A stretch of DNA of 64,000 nucleotides. It comes from Sphingopyxis sp. QXT-31. Its GTDB lineage: Bacteria; Pseudomonadota; Alphaproteobacteria; Sphingomonadales; Sphingomonadaceae. Position 1 is the first letter of the stretch, and the number at the start of each line of letters is the position of its first letter. The translations under genes and the position numbers were made by a program. The DNA lies in the NCBI RefSeq assembly GCF_001984035.1, contig NZ_CP019449.1:2790001-2854000 (forward strand). Direction: 5' to 3'. This document shows positions 1 to 6,948 of this stretch, piece after piece. The notes beneath the pieces are model-generated. The model worked only from the letters and a program-made list of their open reading frames with translations. It had not been told where the DNA came from and did no database searches.

Positions 1-2999
1 ACCCGCGCGTCAGCCTCGACCGCGACGACGGCGGCTCGGGCGTGGACCGCATCTCGTGCCTCGGCGGCAACGACCGCGGCAACGCCTTCACCGTCGACGG
101 CATCAGCCAGGGCGACGTCTATGGCCTCAACGACACCGGCTTCTCGTCGCGCAGCTCGACCCCGCTGCCCTATGACGCGGTTCGCGAAACGCAGGTGCAG
201 TTCGCACCGTTCGACGTCGATTATGGCCAGTTCACCGGCTGCGCCGTCAATGTCGTCACCAAGTCGGGGACCAACGACTATCGCTTCGGCGGATTCTTCG
301 AATATTCGGACAACGGCATGCGCGGCGACAAACTGCCGGGCATCCCCAACGTCCCCCCGATCGAGCCCGACAAGCGCTGGGGCGTGTGGGCCGGCGGTCC
401 GCTGATCAAGGACAAGCTGTTCATCTTCGGTGCCTATGAGCATCAGGAAGCCGGCCAGTCGCAGGACAACAATCCGACGGGTCTTGGCACCGGCCAGACC
501 GGGATCAGCGTCGAGCAGTTCAATGCCATCTCCGACGTGCTGAGCAGCGTCTATGGCGTCGAAACCGGCCCGCTGGTCACCAACCGTCCGTTCAAGAACG
601 ACCGCTATTTCGTCCGCGCCGACTGGCAGATCAACGACCAGCACCGCCTGGAAGCGACCTATCAGCGGCTCGAGGAATCGGTGATTCGTCCCGACGACCT
701 GTTCACGGGCAACTCGCCGCAGGCGATCGGTCTCAACACCTATTATCTGAGCGGCACCAAATCGAACTATTATTCGGGTCGTCTCTATTCGCAGTGGAAC
801 GACGACTTCTCGACCGAAATCCGCTATTCGCGCTCGGAAGTGCAGGATCTGCAGGATCCGGTCGGCGGCGGCGAAGCGCAGTCGGCGAACCCGATCCCGC
901 GCATCATCGTCGGTATCGACAACCCGACCGGTATCGATGGCACCGTGCTGGCAGGGCCCGGCACATCGCGCTCGGCCAACGACCTGAAAACCAAGATCGA
1001 CCAGTATCGCGCTGTCGCCAAGCTGGAAGTCGGCGATCACACGCTGAAGGTTGGCGCCGAGCTGAACCGCGCCGACCTGTTCAACCTGTTCGTGCAGAAT
1101 GCGACCGGTACCCTGGTGTTCCGCAACATCGATGATCTGCGCGCCGGCCTGCTGTCGCCGGGCGTACGGCCCGCCGGTACGAGCCCGCTGTGCACCACCC
1201 CGACGACCACGACCACGCCGGTCAATGTCGTCAACGGCTGCACCTTCGGCGCCTTCGGCAACGTCACCGCGACGGGCGACATCAATAGCGCCGCCGCCGC
1301 CTTCACGCGCAGCCTTTATTCGATCTTCGCGCAGGACGAATGGCAGGTCACTGACGCGCTCAGCGCCGTCGCCGGTGTCCGCGTCGATTGGTACGACGGC
1401 GGGCGTCCGGACTATAATCCGGTGTTCCAGCAGCGGTACGGCATCCCGAACAACACCGGGTTCAGCAATCTCGACCCGATCGTTCTGCCGCGCCTCGCGC
1501 TGACCTATGATATGGACGATTTTGCGGTGTTCAGCCGGGCACAGCTGCGCGCCGGTGTCGGCATCTTCTCGGGCGGCGATCCGCTGGTTTGGTTCGGCAA
1601 TGCCTTCCAGAACGACGGCAGCGCCTTTGCGCAGGGAACGACCGGCGCCGCCGGCTGCCCGACCGGCCAGATCGACGTCGTCGTCAATGGCCAGTTCACC
1701 GGCGTTCCGTCCTGCTTCGTGCAGGCGGCATCGACTTCGGCCGCGCGCGGCCAGGGCTTCACCCAGTCGATCGATCCCGACATCAAGCTGCCGTCGGTGC
1801 TGCGCGCCAACATCGGCTTCTCGTCGGAACTGAACTTCGCCCCCTCGGGCTTCTTCAGCGGCTGGAACCTGAACGCCGACTATATCTACAGCAAATATCG
1901 CGATGCCTACACCATCGTCGACCTCAGCCAGGTCCCCGATCCGCGTACCGGCCGCGCGTCGTTCACTGTCGATGGACGTCCGATCTATGTCACGATCGAT
2001 CCGCTCAACACCGGTTGTACCGCGCAGCTGGTCGATATCACGCCGACCCCGATCTACACCGGCGTCAACAATGCGTGCTTCACCACGGCCCGCGAGGACG
2101 AGCTGATGCTGACCAATGGCGGCAGCTTCCGCAGCCATTCGGCGTCGTTCCTGCTGTCGAAGAATTTCGACGGCGGCCTCTTCACCGACGGCGGTTCCGC
2201 CTATTTCAGCTTCGGCTATGCTTTCTCGGACTCGCAGGATCGCCGGAACATGTATAATTCGACCGCGGGGTCGAACTACGACCAGACCGCCGCGTTCGAC
2301 CGCCAGAACCCCGCGGCTTCGCGTGGTTTCTTCAACAGCCGTCACAACATCACGCTGTCGACGTCGTTCGAGGAAACCTTCTTCGGCGATCTGGGCACCC
2401 GCTTCGGCTTTACCGCCGTTGCCCGGTCGGGCCGTCCGTACAGCCTGACCTTCACCGGCGGTTCGGTGTTCAACGATAATGCGTCGGGCACCGACAATGC
2501 GTTGGTCTATCTGCCCACCGGGATTAACGACCCCAACATCGCGCCGCAGGTAAGCGACGCGCTGGGCAATTACGTCAGCGGATCGCGCAATGCAGAAGTC
2601 CAGAAGCTTGTCGATTTTGCGAGCGGTCTCGGCTGCGCCAAGAAATATCTGGGTCAGACGATCGCGCGCAACACTTGCTCGAACGACTGGTACTTCGACG
2701 TCGATCTGTCCTTCTCGCAGGAACTGCCCGGCCCGGGCCACCTGTTCGGCAAGAAGGACAAGATCAAGCTCTATGCCACGATGGACAATTTCCTGAACTT
2801 CCTCGACAAGGACTGGAACGTTCAGCGCCGCCGCGATTTTGCGGGTCGTCAGGATATCGCCACCGTCAGCGGCGTCGATGCACAAGGCCGGTACATCATC
2901 ACCAGCGCCGCTGGCACCGATACGTTCAACGCCGACAATCTGGTCAACATCAGTTCGTCGGTGTGGCGTCTGAAGGTCGGCGTGTCGTACGAATTCTGA
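1..2999 (+). CDS. TonB-dependent receptor, Oar-like (5' partial)
   Basis: The frame is open from base 3, so the gene begins outside the window; what remains is about 998 residues. The first part has plug-domain features (NAFTVDGISQGDVYGLND, then FDVDYGQFTGCAVNVVTKSG, typical of Oar/carboxypeptidase-regulatory-like TonB receptors), followed by a long beta-barrel rich in alternating aromatic residues. The protein ends KVGVSYEF, with a terminal Phe as in outer-membrane beta-barrels. The N-terminal signal, any CarboxypepD_reg domain and the TonB box lie upstream and cannot be seen. The substrate cannot be deduced. A terminator follows directly. Confident as a TonB receptor; the Oar subtype is inferred from the plug motif. 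Confidence 0.93.
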   Translation, partial: PRVSLDRDDGGSGVDRISCLGGNDRGNAFTVDGISQGDVYGLNDTGFSSRSSTPLPYDAVRETQVQFAPFDVDYGQFTGCAVNVVTKSGTNDYRFGGFFEYSDNGMRGDKLPGIPNVPPIEPDKRWGVWAGGPLIKDKLFIFGAYEHQEAGQSQDNNPTGLGTGQTGISVEQFNAISDVLSSVYGVETGPLVTNRPFKNDRYFVRADWQINDQHRLEATYQRLEESVIRPDDLFTGNSPQAIGLNTYYLSGTKSNYYSGRLYSQWNDDFSTEIRYSRSEVQDLQDPVGGGEAQSANPIPRIIVGIDNPTGIDGTVLAGPGTSRSANDLKTKIDQYRAVAKLEVGDHTLKVGAELNRADLFNLFVQNATGTLVFRNIDDLRAGLLSPGVRPAGTSPLCTTPTTTTTPVNVVNGCTFGAFGNVTATGDINSAAAAFTRSLYSIFAQDEWQVTDALSAVAGVRVDWYDGGRPDYNPVFQQRYGIPNNTGFSNLDPIVLPRLALTYDMDDFAVFSRAQLRAGVGIFSGGDPLVWFGNAFQNDGSAFAQGTTGAAGCPTGQIDVVVNGQFTGVPSCFVQAASTSAARGQGFTQSIDPDIKLPSVLRANIGFSSELNFAPSGFFSGWNLNADYIYSKYRDAYTIVDLSQVPDPRTGRASFTVDGRPIYVTIDPLNTGCTAQLVDITPTPIYTGVNNACFTTAREDELMLTNGGSFRSHSASFLLSKNFDGGLFTDGGSAYFSFGYAFSDSQDRRNMYNSTAGSNYDQTAAFDRQNPAASRGFFNSRHNITLSTSFEETFFGDLGTRFGFTAVARSGRPYSLTFTGGSVFNDNASGTDNALVYLPTGINDPNIAPQVSDALGNYVSGSRNAEVQKLVDFASGLGCAKKYLGQTIARNTCSNDWYFDVDLSFSQELPGPGHLFGKKDKIKLYATMDNFLNFLDKDWNVQRRRDFAGRQDIATVSGVDAQGRYIITSAAGTDTFNADNLVNISSSVWRLKVGVSYEF

Positions 3000-3022
3000 T
3001 CGCAGGACCAACAAAAGAATAT

Positions 3023-3054
3023 GGGCGCGGGAGGCAACTTCCGCGCCCTTTTCT
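3023..3054 (+). terminator. Rho-independent terminator after the TonB receptor
   Basis: A GGGCGCGG / CCGCGCCC stem with a 10-base loop is followed by a T-rich run (TTTTCTTT). It lies 24 bases after the receptor stop codon. Confidence 0.85.
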
Positions 3055-3103
3055 TTGCGGGACGGTCGATGGAGCACGTCCCGCGGCGACCGCGAACGCG
3101 GCG

Positions 3104-3514
3104 TCAGCCGGCGGCGAGACGCCGCGCGGTGTCCTGGACAAGCGCGATCATGTTGGGGACGCCCTGGGTGCGGTTCGACGACAGCTGGCGCGTGAGGTCG
3201 AAGGGGGCGAGCGCGGCGGCGACGTCCATCGCCGCGACCTCGGCAGCGGGCCGGTCCTGCACCGCGGCGAGGACGAGCGCGACGATGCCCTTGGTGATCG
3301 CGGCATTGCTGTCGGCGAGGAAGTGGAGGCGGCCGTCGGCTTGCGGCACCGGATAGACCCAGACGCTGGCGCTGCAGCCGCGGACCAGCGTGGCGTCGGT
3401 CTTCAGCGCGTCGGGCATAGGGTCGAGGCTGCGCCCGAGGTCGATCAGCAGGCGATAGCGATCGTCGCCGTCCAGAAAGTCATATTCTTCGAAGATATCG
3501 TCGAGGCTGCGCAT
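3104..3514 (-). CDS. sufE: SufE family sulfur-acceptor protein
   Basis: A 136-residue protein of the usual SufE length. SufE accepts persulfide sulfur from the cysteine desulfurase SufS and passes it on for Fe-S cluster assembly in the cytoplasm. The signature VRGCSASVW places the sulfur-accepting cysteine at residue 47, after a start MRSLDDIFEEYDFL typical of the family. No other suf gene is nearby, so it stands apart from the main SUF operon. It lies downstream of the psp gene array on the same strand, separated from it by palindromic repeats, so co-transcription with psp seems unlikely. Confidence 0.93.
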   Translation of the reverse strand: MRSLDDIFEEYDFLDGDDRYRLLIDLGRSLDPMPDALKTDATLVRGCSASVWVYPVPQADGRLHFLADSNAAITKGIVALVLAAVQDRPAAEVAAMDVAAALAPFDLTRQLSSNRTQGVPNMIALVQDTARRLAAG

Positions 3515-3552
3515 GGGCGCGCCAGTGACAGATTTGGGGAGGTCTGGAAAGG

Positions 3553-3665
3553 GCCCTTACCCTCTGCCTCCCGTCTTCCCCGCAAAAGCGGGGATCCGCC
3601 TTTTCCTGTCGGGCGATGTGGCCCCGGAGAAGGAAGGCGGGCCCCGGGTCGAGCCCGGGGTGACG
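3553..3665. repeat. REP-like palindromic intergenic element
   Basis: Two hairpins lie here: CCCCGC-aaaa-GCGGGG at 3578-3593, and CCCCGGG / CCCGGGG around TCGAG at 3642-3660, within sequence ending in GGGGTGACG. It fills the gap between the last psp-cluster gene and sufE, and probably ends or attenuates transcription of the psp operon. Similar GTCACCCCGG-type palindromes occur at 47935-47992. Confidence 0.6.
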
Positions 3666-3671
3666 CAGGTT

Positions 3672-3920
3672 TTAGAGATCCACCCCCGCCGCGATCGCTT
3701 CGAGTTTGCGCAGCCGTTCCTTGAGGTCGGCGATCTCGATGCGCGAGCCGGCGTGCGGGACGGTGGCGTCGTGCGCGACGGTGGCGACATGGCCGGCGGC
3801 GAGTTCGTCGCGCTTGAGCTGGATCCAGTCGCGCCAGCCGCGGAGCGCGACGAGGCTGACGATCGCCAGCGCGCTGAGCGCGACCGCGGCGGCGGTGAGG
3901 TCGGGAGTGATGAAAGCCAT
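3672..3920 (-). CDS. Small membrane/coiled-coil protein, last gene of psp array
   Basis: An 82-residue protein with an N-terminal hydrophobic segment (about residues 9-27, AAAVALSALAIVSLVAL), a charged middle, and a short C-terminal helix with LKERLRKLEAIA. That ending resembles, in weaker form, the ERIxVLERI ending of its upstream neighbours. It starts 30 bases after the preceding gene on the same strand and is the fifth small gene after pspC. Function unknown; probably a membrane-anchored partner in the phage-shock response. This is inferred from position and layout, not from a recognised domain. Confidence 0.7.
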   Translation of the reverse strand: MAFITPDLTAAAVALSALAIVSLVALRGWRDWIQLKRDELAAGHVATVAHDATVPHAGSRIEIADLKERLRKLEAIAAGVDL

Positions 3921-3950
3921 GAGCGTTGCTCCTTTGTCGGCGTTCGGGTC

Positions 3951-4214
3951 TTACGGGCGGTCGCGCAGCCGCTCGATCTGTTCGTCGAGGGTCGCGGCGC
4001 GGTTGCCGTCGGTGGCGATGCGTTCGAGCACCTGGATACGCTCCTTGAGCGCGCGGATTTCGGCGAGCAGGGCCTTGGTCTCTTCCTTGTCGGCGGCATT
4101 GCCGACGAAATATTCATTGCCCTTGTTGTCGCGGCGGATGCCATGCTTGGCCTTGATGATCCCGCCGATCGTCACGATGAGGACGATACCGATGACCATT
4201 TCAAACGGACCCAT
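3951..4214 (-). CDS. PspB-like small membrane protein (array member 4)
   Basis: An 87-residue protein with one N-terminal membrane helix (MVIGIVLIVTIGGII), then IKAKHGI, a hydrophilic linker, and a C-terminal coiled coil ALKERIQVLERIATD...LDEQIERLRD. The RI-x-VLERI-x-T/D motif is the hallmark of PspB C-termini, and the KHG piece recalls members 1 and 2 of the array. It starts 23 bases after its upstream neighbour and ends 30 bases before the next gene. Function not established; read as a PspB-derived paralogue co-transcribed with the psp operon. Confidence 0.78.
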   Translation of the reverse strand: MGPFEMVIGIVLIVTIGGIIKAKHGIRRDNKGNEYFVGNAADKEETKALLAEIRALKERIQVLERIATDGNRAATLDEQIERLRDRP

Positions 4215-4237
4215 GGGGGAGGCTCCTTTTCTTCGTT

Positions 4238-4501
4238 TCAGTTGAGCGGCGCGTCGCGCAGCTTTTCGATCTCGTCGGCGACATCAATTCCCTTGTCGGT
4301 AACGATGCGCTCGAGGACACGGACGCGTTGCTCCAGCCGTTCGGTCTGCGCCGCATATTGCGCTGCTTTCTCGGCCGTCTCGCTCGTGATGGCCTTGAAC
4401 TGCCGCTCCTTGAACTTGAGGTGGCGCTCATAGGCCGCGTAACCGATGCCGAGCGTGACGGGCAGCCCGACGACGATGAAGAGGATGAGAATCGTTTCCA
4501 T
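4238..4501 (-). CDS. PspB-like small membrane protein (array member 3)
   Basis: An 87-residue protein. It has an N-terminal membrane segment (ILILFIVVGLPVTLGIGYAAY), a long charged helix KERQFKAITSETAEKAAQYA, then LEQRVRVLERIVTDKG...VADEIEKLRD. The RVRVLERIVTD motif closely matches the PspB-type ending of the neighbouring genes. It begins 10 bases after the preceding gene. The predicted form is a single-pass inner-membrane protein with a cytoplasmic coiled coil. Specific role unknown. Confidence 0.8.
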   Translation of the reverse strand: METILILFIVVGLPVTLGIGYAAYERHLKFKERQFKAITSETAEKAAQYAAQTERLEQRVRVLERIVTDKGIDVADEIEKLRDAPLN

Positions 4502-4511
4502 GTCCGGTCCC

Positions 4512-4829
4512 TCAGTTCGCGGGGCGCCGCAGCGCCTCGATCTCGTGGCTCAGCCGGTTGCCTTCGTCGGTGACAATGCGTTCGATCACCGCGAGCCGGT
4601 CCTTGACCGAGCCCAGTTCGGCGCGGAGCTGGGCGTTTTCCTGGCTGATCAGCTTGACGCGTTCCATCGCCTCGTCGCTGGTCTTTGGATAGACCGCCTT
4701 GCCCCAGCTGTTCTCGAGCGGGTAGCCGTTCTTAACGCGGAGCCAGGTGGTGAAGACCCAGCCACCGACCCCGGCCAGGCCGACGATCGCGGCGACGGGG
4801 GCAAAGGCATTGAAGAAATCGAGATCCAT
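4512..4829 (-). CDS. PspB-like small membrane protein (array member 2)
   Basis: A 105-residue protein with one membrane helix near residues 8-30, then GGWVFTTWLRVKNGYPLEN, a linker, and a C-terminal coiled coil with KDRLAVIERIVTDEGNRLSHEIEALR. It is a clear paralogue of the gene immediately upstream: both carry GGW-(M/V)-FTTW-(I/L)-R-x-K-(H/N)-GYP-(V/L)-EN. It starts 11 bases after that gene and ends 10 bases before the next. The shared block after the membrane helix is not part of PspB or PspC as I know them and may define a separate small family. Confidence 0.82.
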   Translation of the reverse strand: MDLDFFNAFAPVAAIVGLAGVGGWVFTTWLRVKNGYPLENSWGKAVYPKTSDEAMERVKLISQENAQLRAELGSVKDRLAVIERIVTDEGNRLSHEIEALRRPAN

Positions 4830-4840
4830 GATGTGTCCCC

Positions 4841-5140
4841 TCAGCGCAGGCGGTCGATCTGGTCGGCGAGCTGCGCGGCCTGGCCGTTGGTTTCGGTCGC
4901 GATGCGTTCGAGCACCGAAATCCGTTCCTCGAGCCGGCCGATCTGGCTGGCGAGCTTGGCATTGTCGTCGGTCAAGAGCTTGATTTTTCGATCAGCGTCG
5001 GGGTCGGTTCGATGAACCGTGCCGCCCCATTCATTCTCGACCGGATAGCCATGCTTGGCGCGGATCCAGGTGGTGAACATCCAGCCGCCGATCGACAATG
5101 CGATGATGGCGAGGACGAAACCGGTTCCACCGAAATTCAT
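4841..5140 (-). CDS. PspB-like small membrane protein (array member 1)
   Basis: A 99-residue protein with an N-terminal membrane helix (GFVLAIIALSIGGWMF), the block TTWIRAKHGYPVENEWGG, then a coiled coil reaching LEERISVLERIATETNG...LADQIDRLR. The ending combines the PspB-type VLERI motif with the ADQIDRLR tail, which is close to the ADEIDSLR at the end of the PspC in this operon. It is the first of five small genes after pspC, with a 31-base gap. Probably a duplicated and diverged phage-shock membrane component; function unknown. Confidence 0.82.
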   Translation of the reverse strand: MNFGGTGFVLAIIALSIGGWMFTTWIRAKHGYPVENEWGGTVHRTDPDADRKIKLLTDDNAKLASQIGRLEERISVLERIATETNGQAAQLADQIDRLR

Positions 5141-5171
5141 GTGTCTTCTCCCTGTTGCCCGTCAGCCGCGC

Positions 5172-5552
5172 TCAGCGCAGGCTGTCGATCTCGTCGGCGA
5201 GGCGACGGTTGTGGCTGGTGTAGTACATCTCGATGTCGGCGAGCCGGCGGTCGATGTCGCGGAAGCGCGAGCGGATATCGCGGGTCGAAGCGGCGGGGTT
5301 CGAGCGCACGCCCTGCCAGAACTTCGCTTCCTCCCTCGAGCCGTAGAGCGCGAAAGGCTTGGGCGTCCCCATCCAGGCGACCATCCAGTAAGCGATCAGC
5401 GTCCAGGGGAAGCCGCCCATCAGCGTGAGCAGGACGGCGCCGACGCGGACCCAGAGCACATCGACCCCGCTATAGTCGGCGATCCCCGCGCACACGCCGC
5501 TCCATTTGGCGTTCTGCTTGTCGAGGTAGAATTTGGTGCGGCTGGCAGACAT
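5172..5552 (-). CDS. pspC: Phage shock protein C (PspC-domain)
   Basis: A 126-residue inner-membrane protein. Residues 6-60 form a PspC domain: FYLDKQNAKWSGVCAGIADY, then VDVLWVRVGAVLLTL and a second hydrophobic stretch. In enterobacteria PspB and PspC sense inner-membrane damage and bind PspA, which frees PspF. The C-terminal part is a soluble coiled coil with RRLADIEMYYTSHNRRLADEIDSLR-type sequence, similar to the tails of the small proteins downstream. It starts one base after the pspB stop, so the two are probably translationally coupled. Confidence 0.93.
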   Translation of the reverse strand: MSASRTKFYLDKQNAKWSGVCAGIADYSGVDVLWVRVGAVLLTLMGGFPWTLIAYWMVAWMGTPKPFALYGSREEAKFWQGVRSNPAASTRDIRSRFRDIDRRLADIEMYYTSHNRRLADEIDSLR

Positions 5553-5553
5553 C

Positions 5554-5826
5554 TCAGTTCCTCCTGGTCATTTCGAGCTGCGCCAGATCTTCATCGCTGC
5601 GAACCGCGGGGCGGAAATCGGGATGGTCGGCGCTGATGATGCGTTCGACGGTGTGGAGCCGGTTCTCGAGCCGGCGGGCGGTGTCGTAGAGTTCGTCGAG
5701 CAGCTGCTCATCTTCTCCGGTCAGCGTCTTGGCCTGCTTCCACTTGGTGACATAGTGGAGGATCAGCCAGGGCAGACCGAGGAAGAGCGTGCCGATAACG
5801 ATCGGGACAATGATCACTTCTTCCAT
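5554..5826 (-). CDS. pspB: Phage shock protein B
   Basis: A 90-residue protein of near-usual PspB length. One membrane helix (about residues 4-25, IIVPIVIGTLFLGLPWLILHY) is followed by a cytoplasmic coiled coil with ARRLENRLHTVERIISADHPDFR, matching the PspB signature RxxTLERIL-x-x-HPxWR. PspB partners PspC in sensing envelope stress. It lies 12 bases after pspA and 1 base before pspC, an operon order pspA-pspB-pspC as in Escherichia coli. Confidence 0.93.
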   Translation of the reverse strand: MEEVIIVPIVIGTLFLGLPWLILHYVTKWKQAKTLTGEDEQLLDELYDTARRLENRLHTVERIISADHPDFRPAVRSDEDLAQLEMTRRN

Positions 5827-5838
5827 CGGTCCGACTCC

Positions 5839-6501
5839 TTAGTTCTTGCCCTGCGCGGCCTTCAGCGCGGCGAGTTCGTCGGCGACCTTGTCGGCGGCCT
5901 GCAGCTCGGCGATCTCCTCGTCGAGCGACTTCTTGTAGCCCAGGCCGAGCGCATCGGCACGGCCTTCGGCCTCGTCGACGCGGCGCTCGAGTATCTCGAA
6001 ACGCGAGAAGGCATCTTCGACGCGGTCGCCGTTGGTCATCTCGCGCAGCTTGTAGCGATTCTCGGCGCTTTCGAGGCGGTTGACGACGCTCGACTGGCGC
6101 GCGCGCGCTTCGCTGAGCTTCTTCTGCAGCTTGGCGATATCGGCTTCATAACCCGCGAGCGCCTCGTCGAGGACCGCGATCTCGCTCTTCAGCCGTTCGG
6201 CCATGTCGCCGGCCTTCTGCTTTTCGACGAGCGCGGCGGTGGCGAGGTCTTCGCGGTCCTTCGACAGCGCGAGTTCGGCCTTTTCCTTCCAGCTGTCCTG
6301 CAGGCTTTCGAGCTTGGCGATGTGGCGGCGCATTTCCTTCTGGTCCGCGATGGTGCGGGCGGCGGAAGCGCGAACTTCGACCAGCGTCTCGTTCATCTCG
6401 AAGATGATCTGGCGGATCATCTTTTCGGGATCCTCGGCGCGGTCGAGCAGGTCGGTGACGTTGGCGGCGATGATGTCGCGGGTGCGTGAAAAAATACCCA
6501 T
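5839..6501 (-). CDS. pspA: Phage shock protein A (PspA/IM30 family)
   Basis: A 220-residue, almost wholly helical coiled-coil protein of typical PspA length. It begins MGIFSRTRDIIAANVTDLLD, the family start with an amphipathic helix that binds membrane, and has the conserved EDPEKMIRQIIFEMNETL. PspA is an ESCRT-III-like membrane-stabilising protein and, when unoccupied, inhibits PspF. The start has a good ribosome site (AGGAG nine bases upstream). It lies downstream of a hairpin/T-run and of the sigma-54-driven 57-residue ORF, so its transcription probably involves read-through. Confidence 0.96.
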   Translation of the reverse strand: MGIFSRTRDIIAANVTDLLDRAEDPEKMIRQIIFEMNETLVEVRASAARTIADQKEMRRHIAKLESLQDSWKEKAELALSKDREDLATAALVEKQKAGDMAERLKSEIAVLDEALAGYEADIAKLQKKLSEARARQSSVVNRLESAENRYKLREMTNGDRVEDAFSRFEILERRVDEAEGRADALGLGYKKSLDEEIAELQAADKVADELAALKAAQGKN

Positions 6502-6542
6502 TTGACTAAACTCCTGTCGAAATATTCGAGACCTTGTTTGTT

Positions 6543-6594
6543 AAAAAATGCTGGTGCCGGGGCGGGGCAAGGGGGGAGAGTGCCCCGGCACCAG
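6543..6594 (-). terminator. Hairpin plus T-run (attenuator-like) ahead of pspA
   Basis: A perfect 13-bp stem (CTGGTGCCGGGGC paired with GCCCCGGCACCAG) encloses a C-rich loop and, on the minus strand, is followed by CATTTTTT. This is a textbook intrinsic-terminator form. It sits between the stop of the 57-residue ORF and pspA, downstream of the sigma-54 promoter, so it could limit how much psp transcript reaches pspA or mark the 3' end of a short abundant RNA. Confidence 0.75.
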
Positions 6595-6600
6595 TGCCGG

Positions 6601-6774
6601 TCAAGCCATCGGGCTGACCGCCGGGGTTGCTGCAGCGGCCGCCAGCGCCATCCCGCCCGGGGAAGCGGCGATGTCGAAGGCGACTTTGGGCTGGTCGATC
6701 ACGCCGACGAGGATCGCCAGAGCGCCGGTCGCGCTGAGCGCGAAGGTGGTGGCCTGGGCAAATATCGTCTTCAT
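6601..6774 (-). CDS. 57-residue hydrophobic protein, first gene of psp operon
   Basis: A small ORF that encodes a 57-residue protein starting MKTIFAQATTFALSATGALA and continuing ILVGVIDQPK, then an alanine-rich end. One hydrophobic segment spans about residues 9-25; it could be a membrane anchor or an uncleaved signal. The start has AGGGAC a few bases upstream. It is the first ORF after the predicted sigma-54 promoter and is separated from pspA by a terminator-like hairpin. I do not recognise the family. A stress-induced membrane micropeptide is a reasonable guess from position alone. Confidence 0.6.
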   Translation of the reverse strand: MKTIFAQATTFALSATGALAILVGVIDQPKVAFDIAASPGGMALAAAAATPAVSPMA

Positions 6775-6831
6775 GTCGGTCGTCCCTTTTTCGCTGCACC
6801 GGTGCGAGTTGCGCCGGTTCGCAAGACACTA

Positions 6832-6848
6832 TGCAGGGGGCGTGCCAA
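6832..6848 (-). promoter_or_regulatory. Sigma-54 promoter of the psp operon
   Basis: On the minus strand the sequence is TTGGCACGCCCCCTGCA, with GG and GC at the -24/-12 positions and near-perfect agreement with TGGCACG-N4-TTGCW. It lies 58 bases upstream of the 57-residue ORF and points into the psp operon, opposite to pspF, a sigma-54 activator gene. This is the arrangement known for psp loci. Confidence 0.88.
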
Positions 6849-6911
6849 TTGTCCGAACCCACGCGAAACTGCGCAACTTCACGCTGAAATCGCATCGACG
6901 GACAATTTCTC

Positions 6912-6948
6912 TTGCCAATCAGCGGGAAAATTTGCCAATCATTGGGAA
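6912..6948. promoter_or_regulatory. Putative PspF upstream activating sites (two repeats)
   Basis: Two direct repeats of TTGCCAATCANNGGGAA begin at 6912 and 6932, exactly 20 bp (two helical turns) apart. The second contains the perfect palindrome CCAATCATTGG (6935-6945). They lie 64-100 bp upstream of the sigma-54 promoter and run up to the pspF start codon, so PspF bound here could both activate psp and repress its own gene. A 9-bp inverted repeat (AATTGTCCG at 6847-6855, CGGACAATT at 6899-6907) lies between these sites and the promoter. Function inferred. Confidence 0.6.

Noticed and set aside
6912..6947. A TTG start for pspF 12 codons upstream of the chosen ATG.
   Set aside because: No ribosome site precedes it, the added residues do not match PspF, and the segment is better explained as the repeated activator-binding sites.
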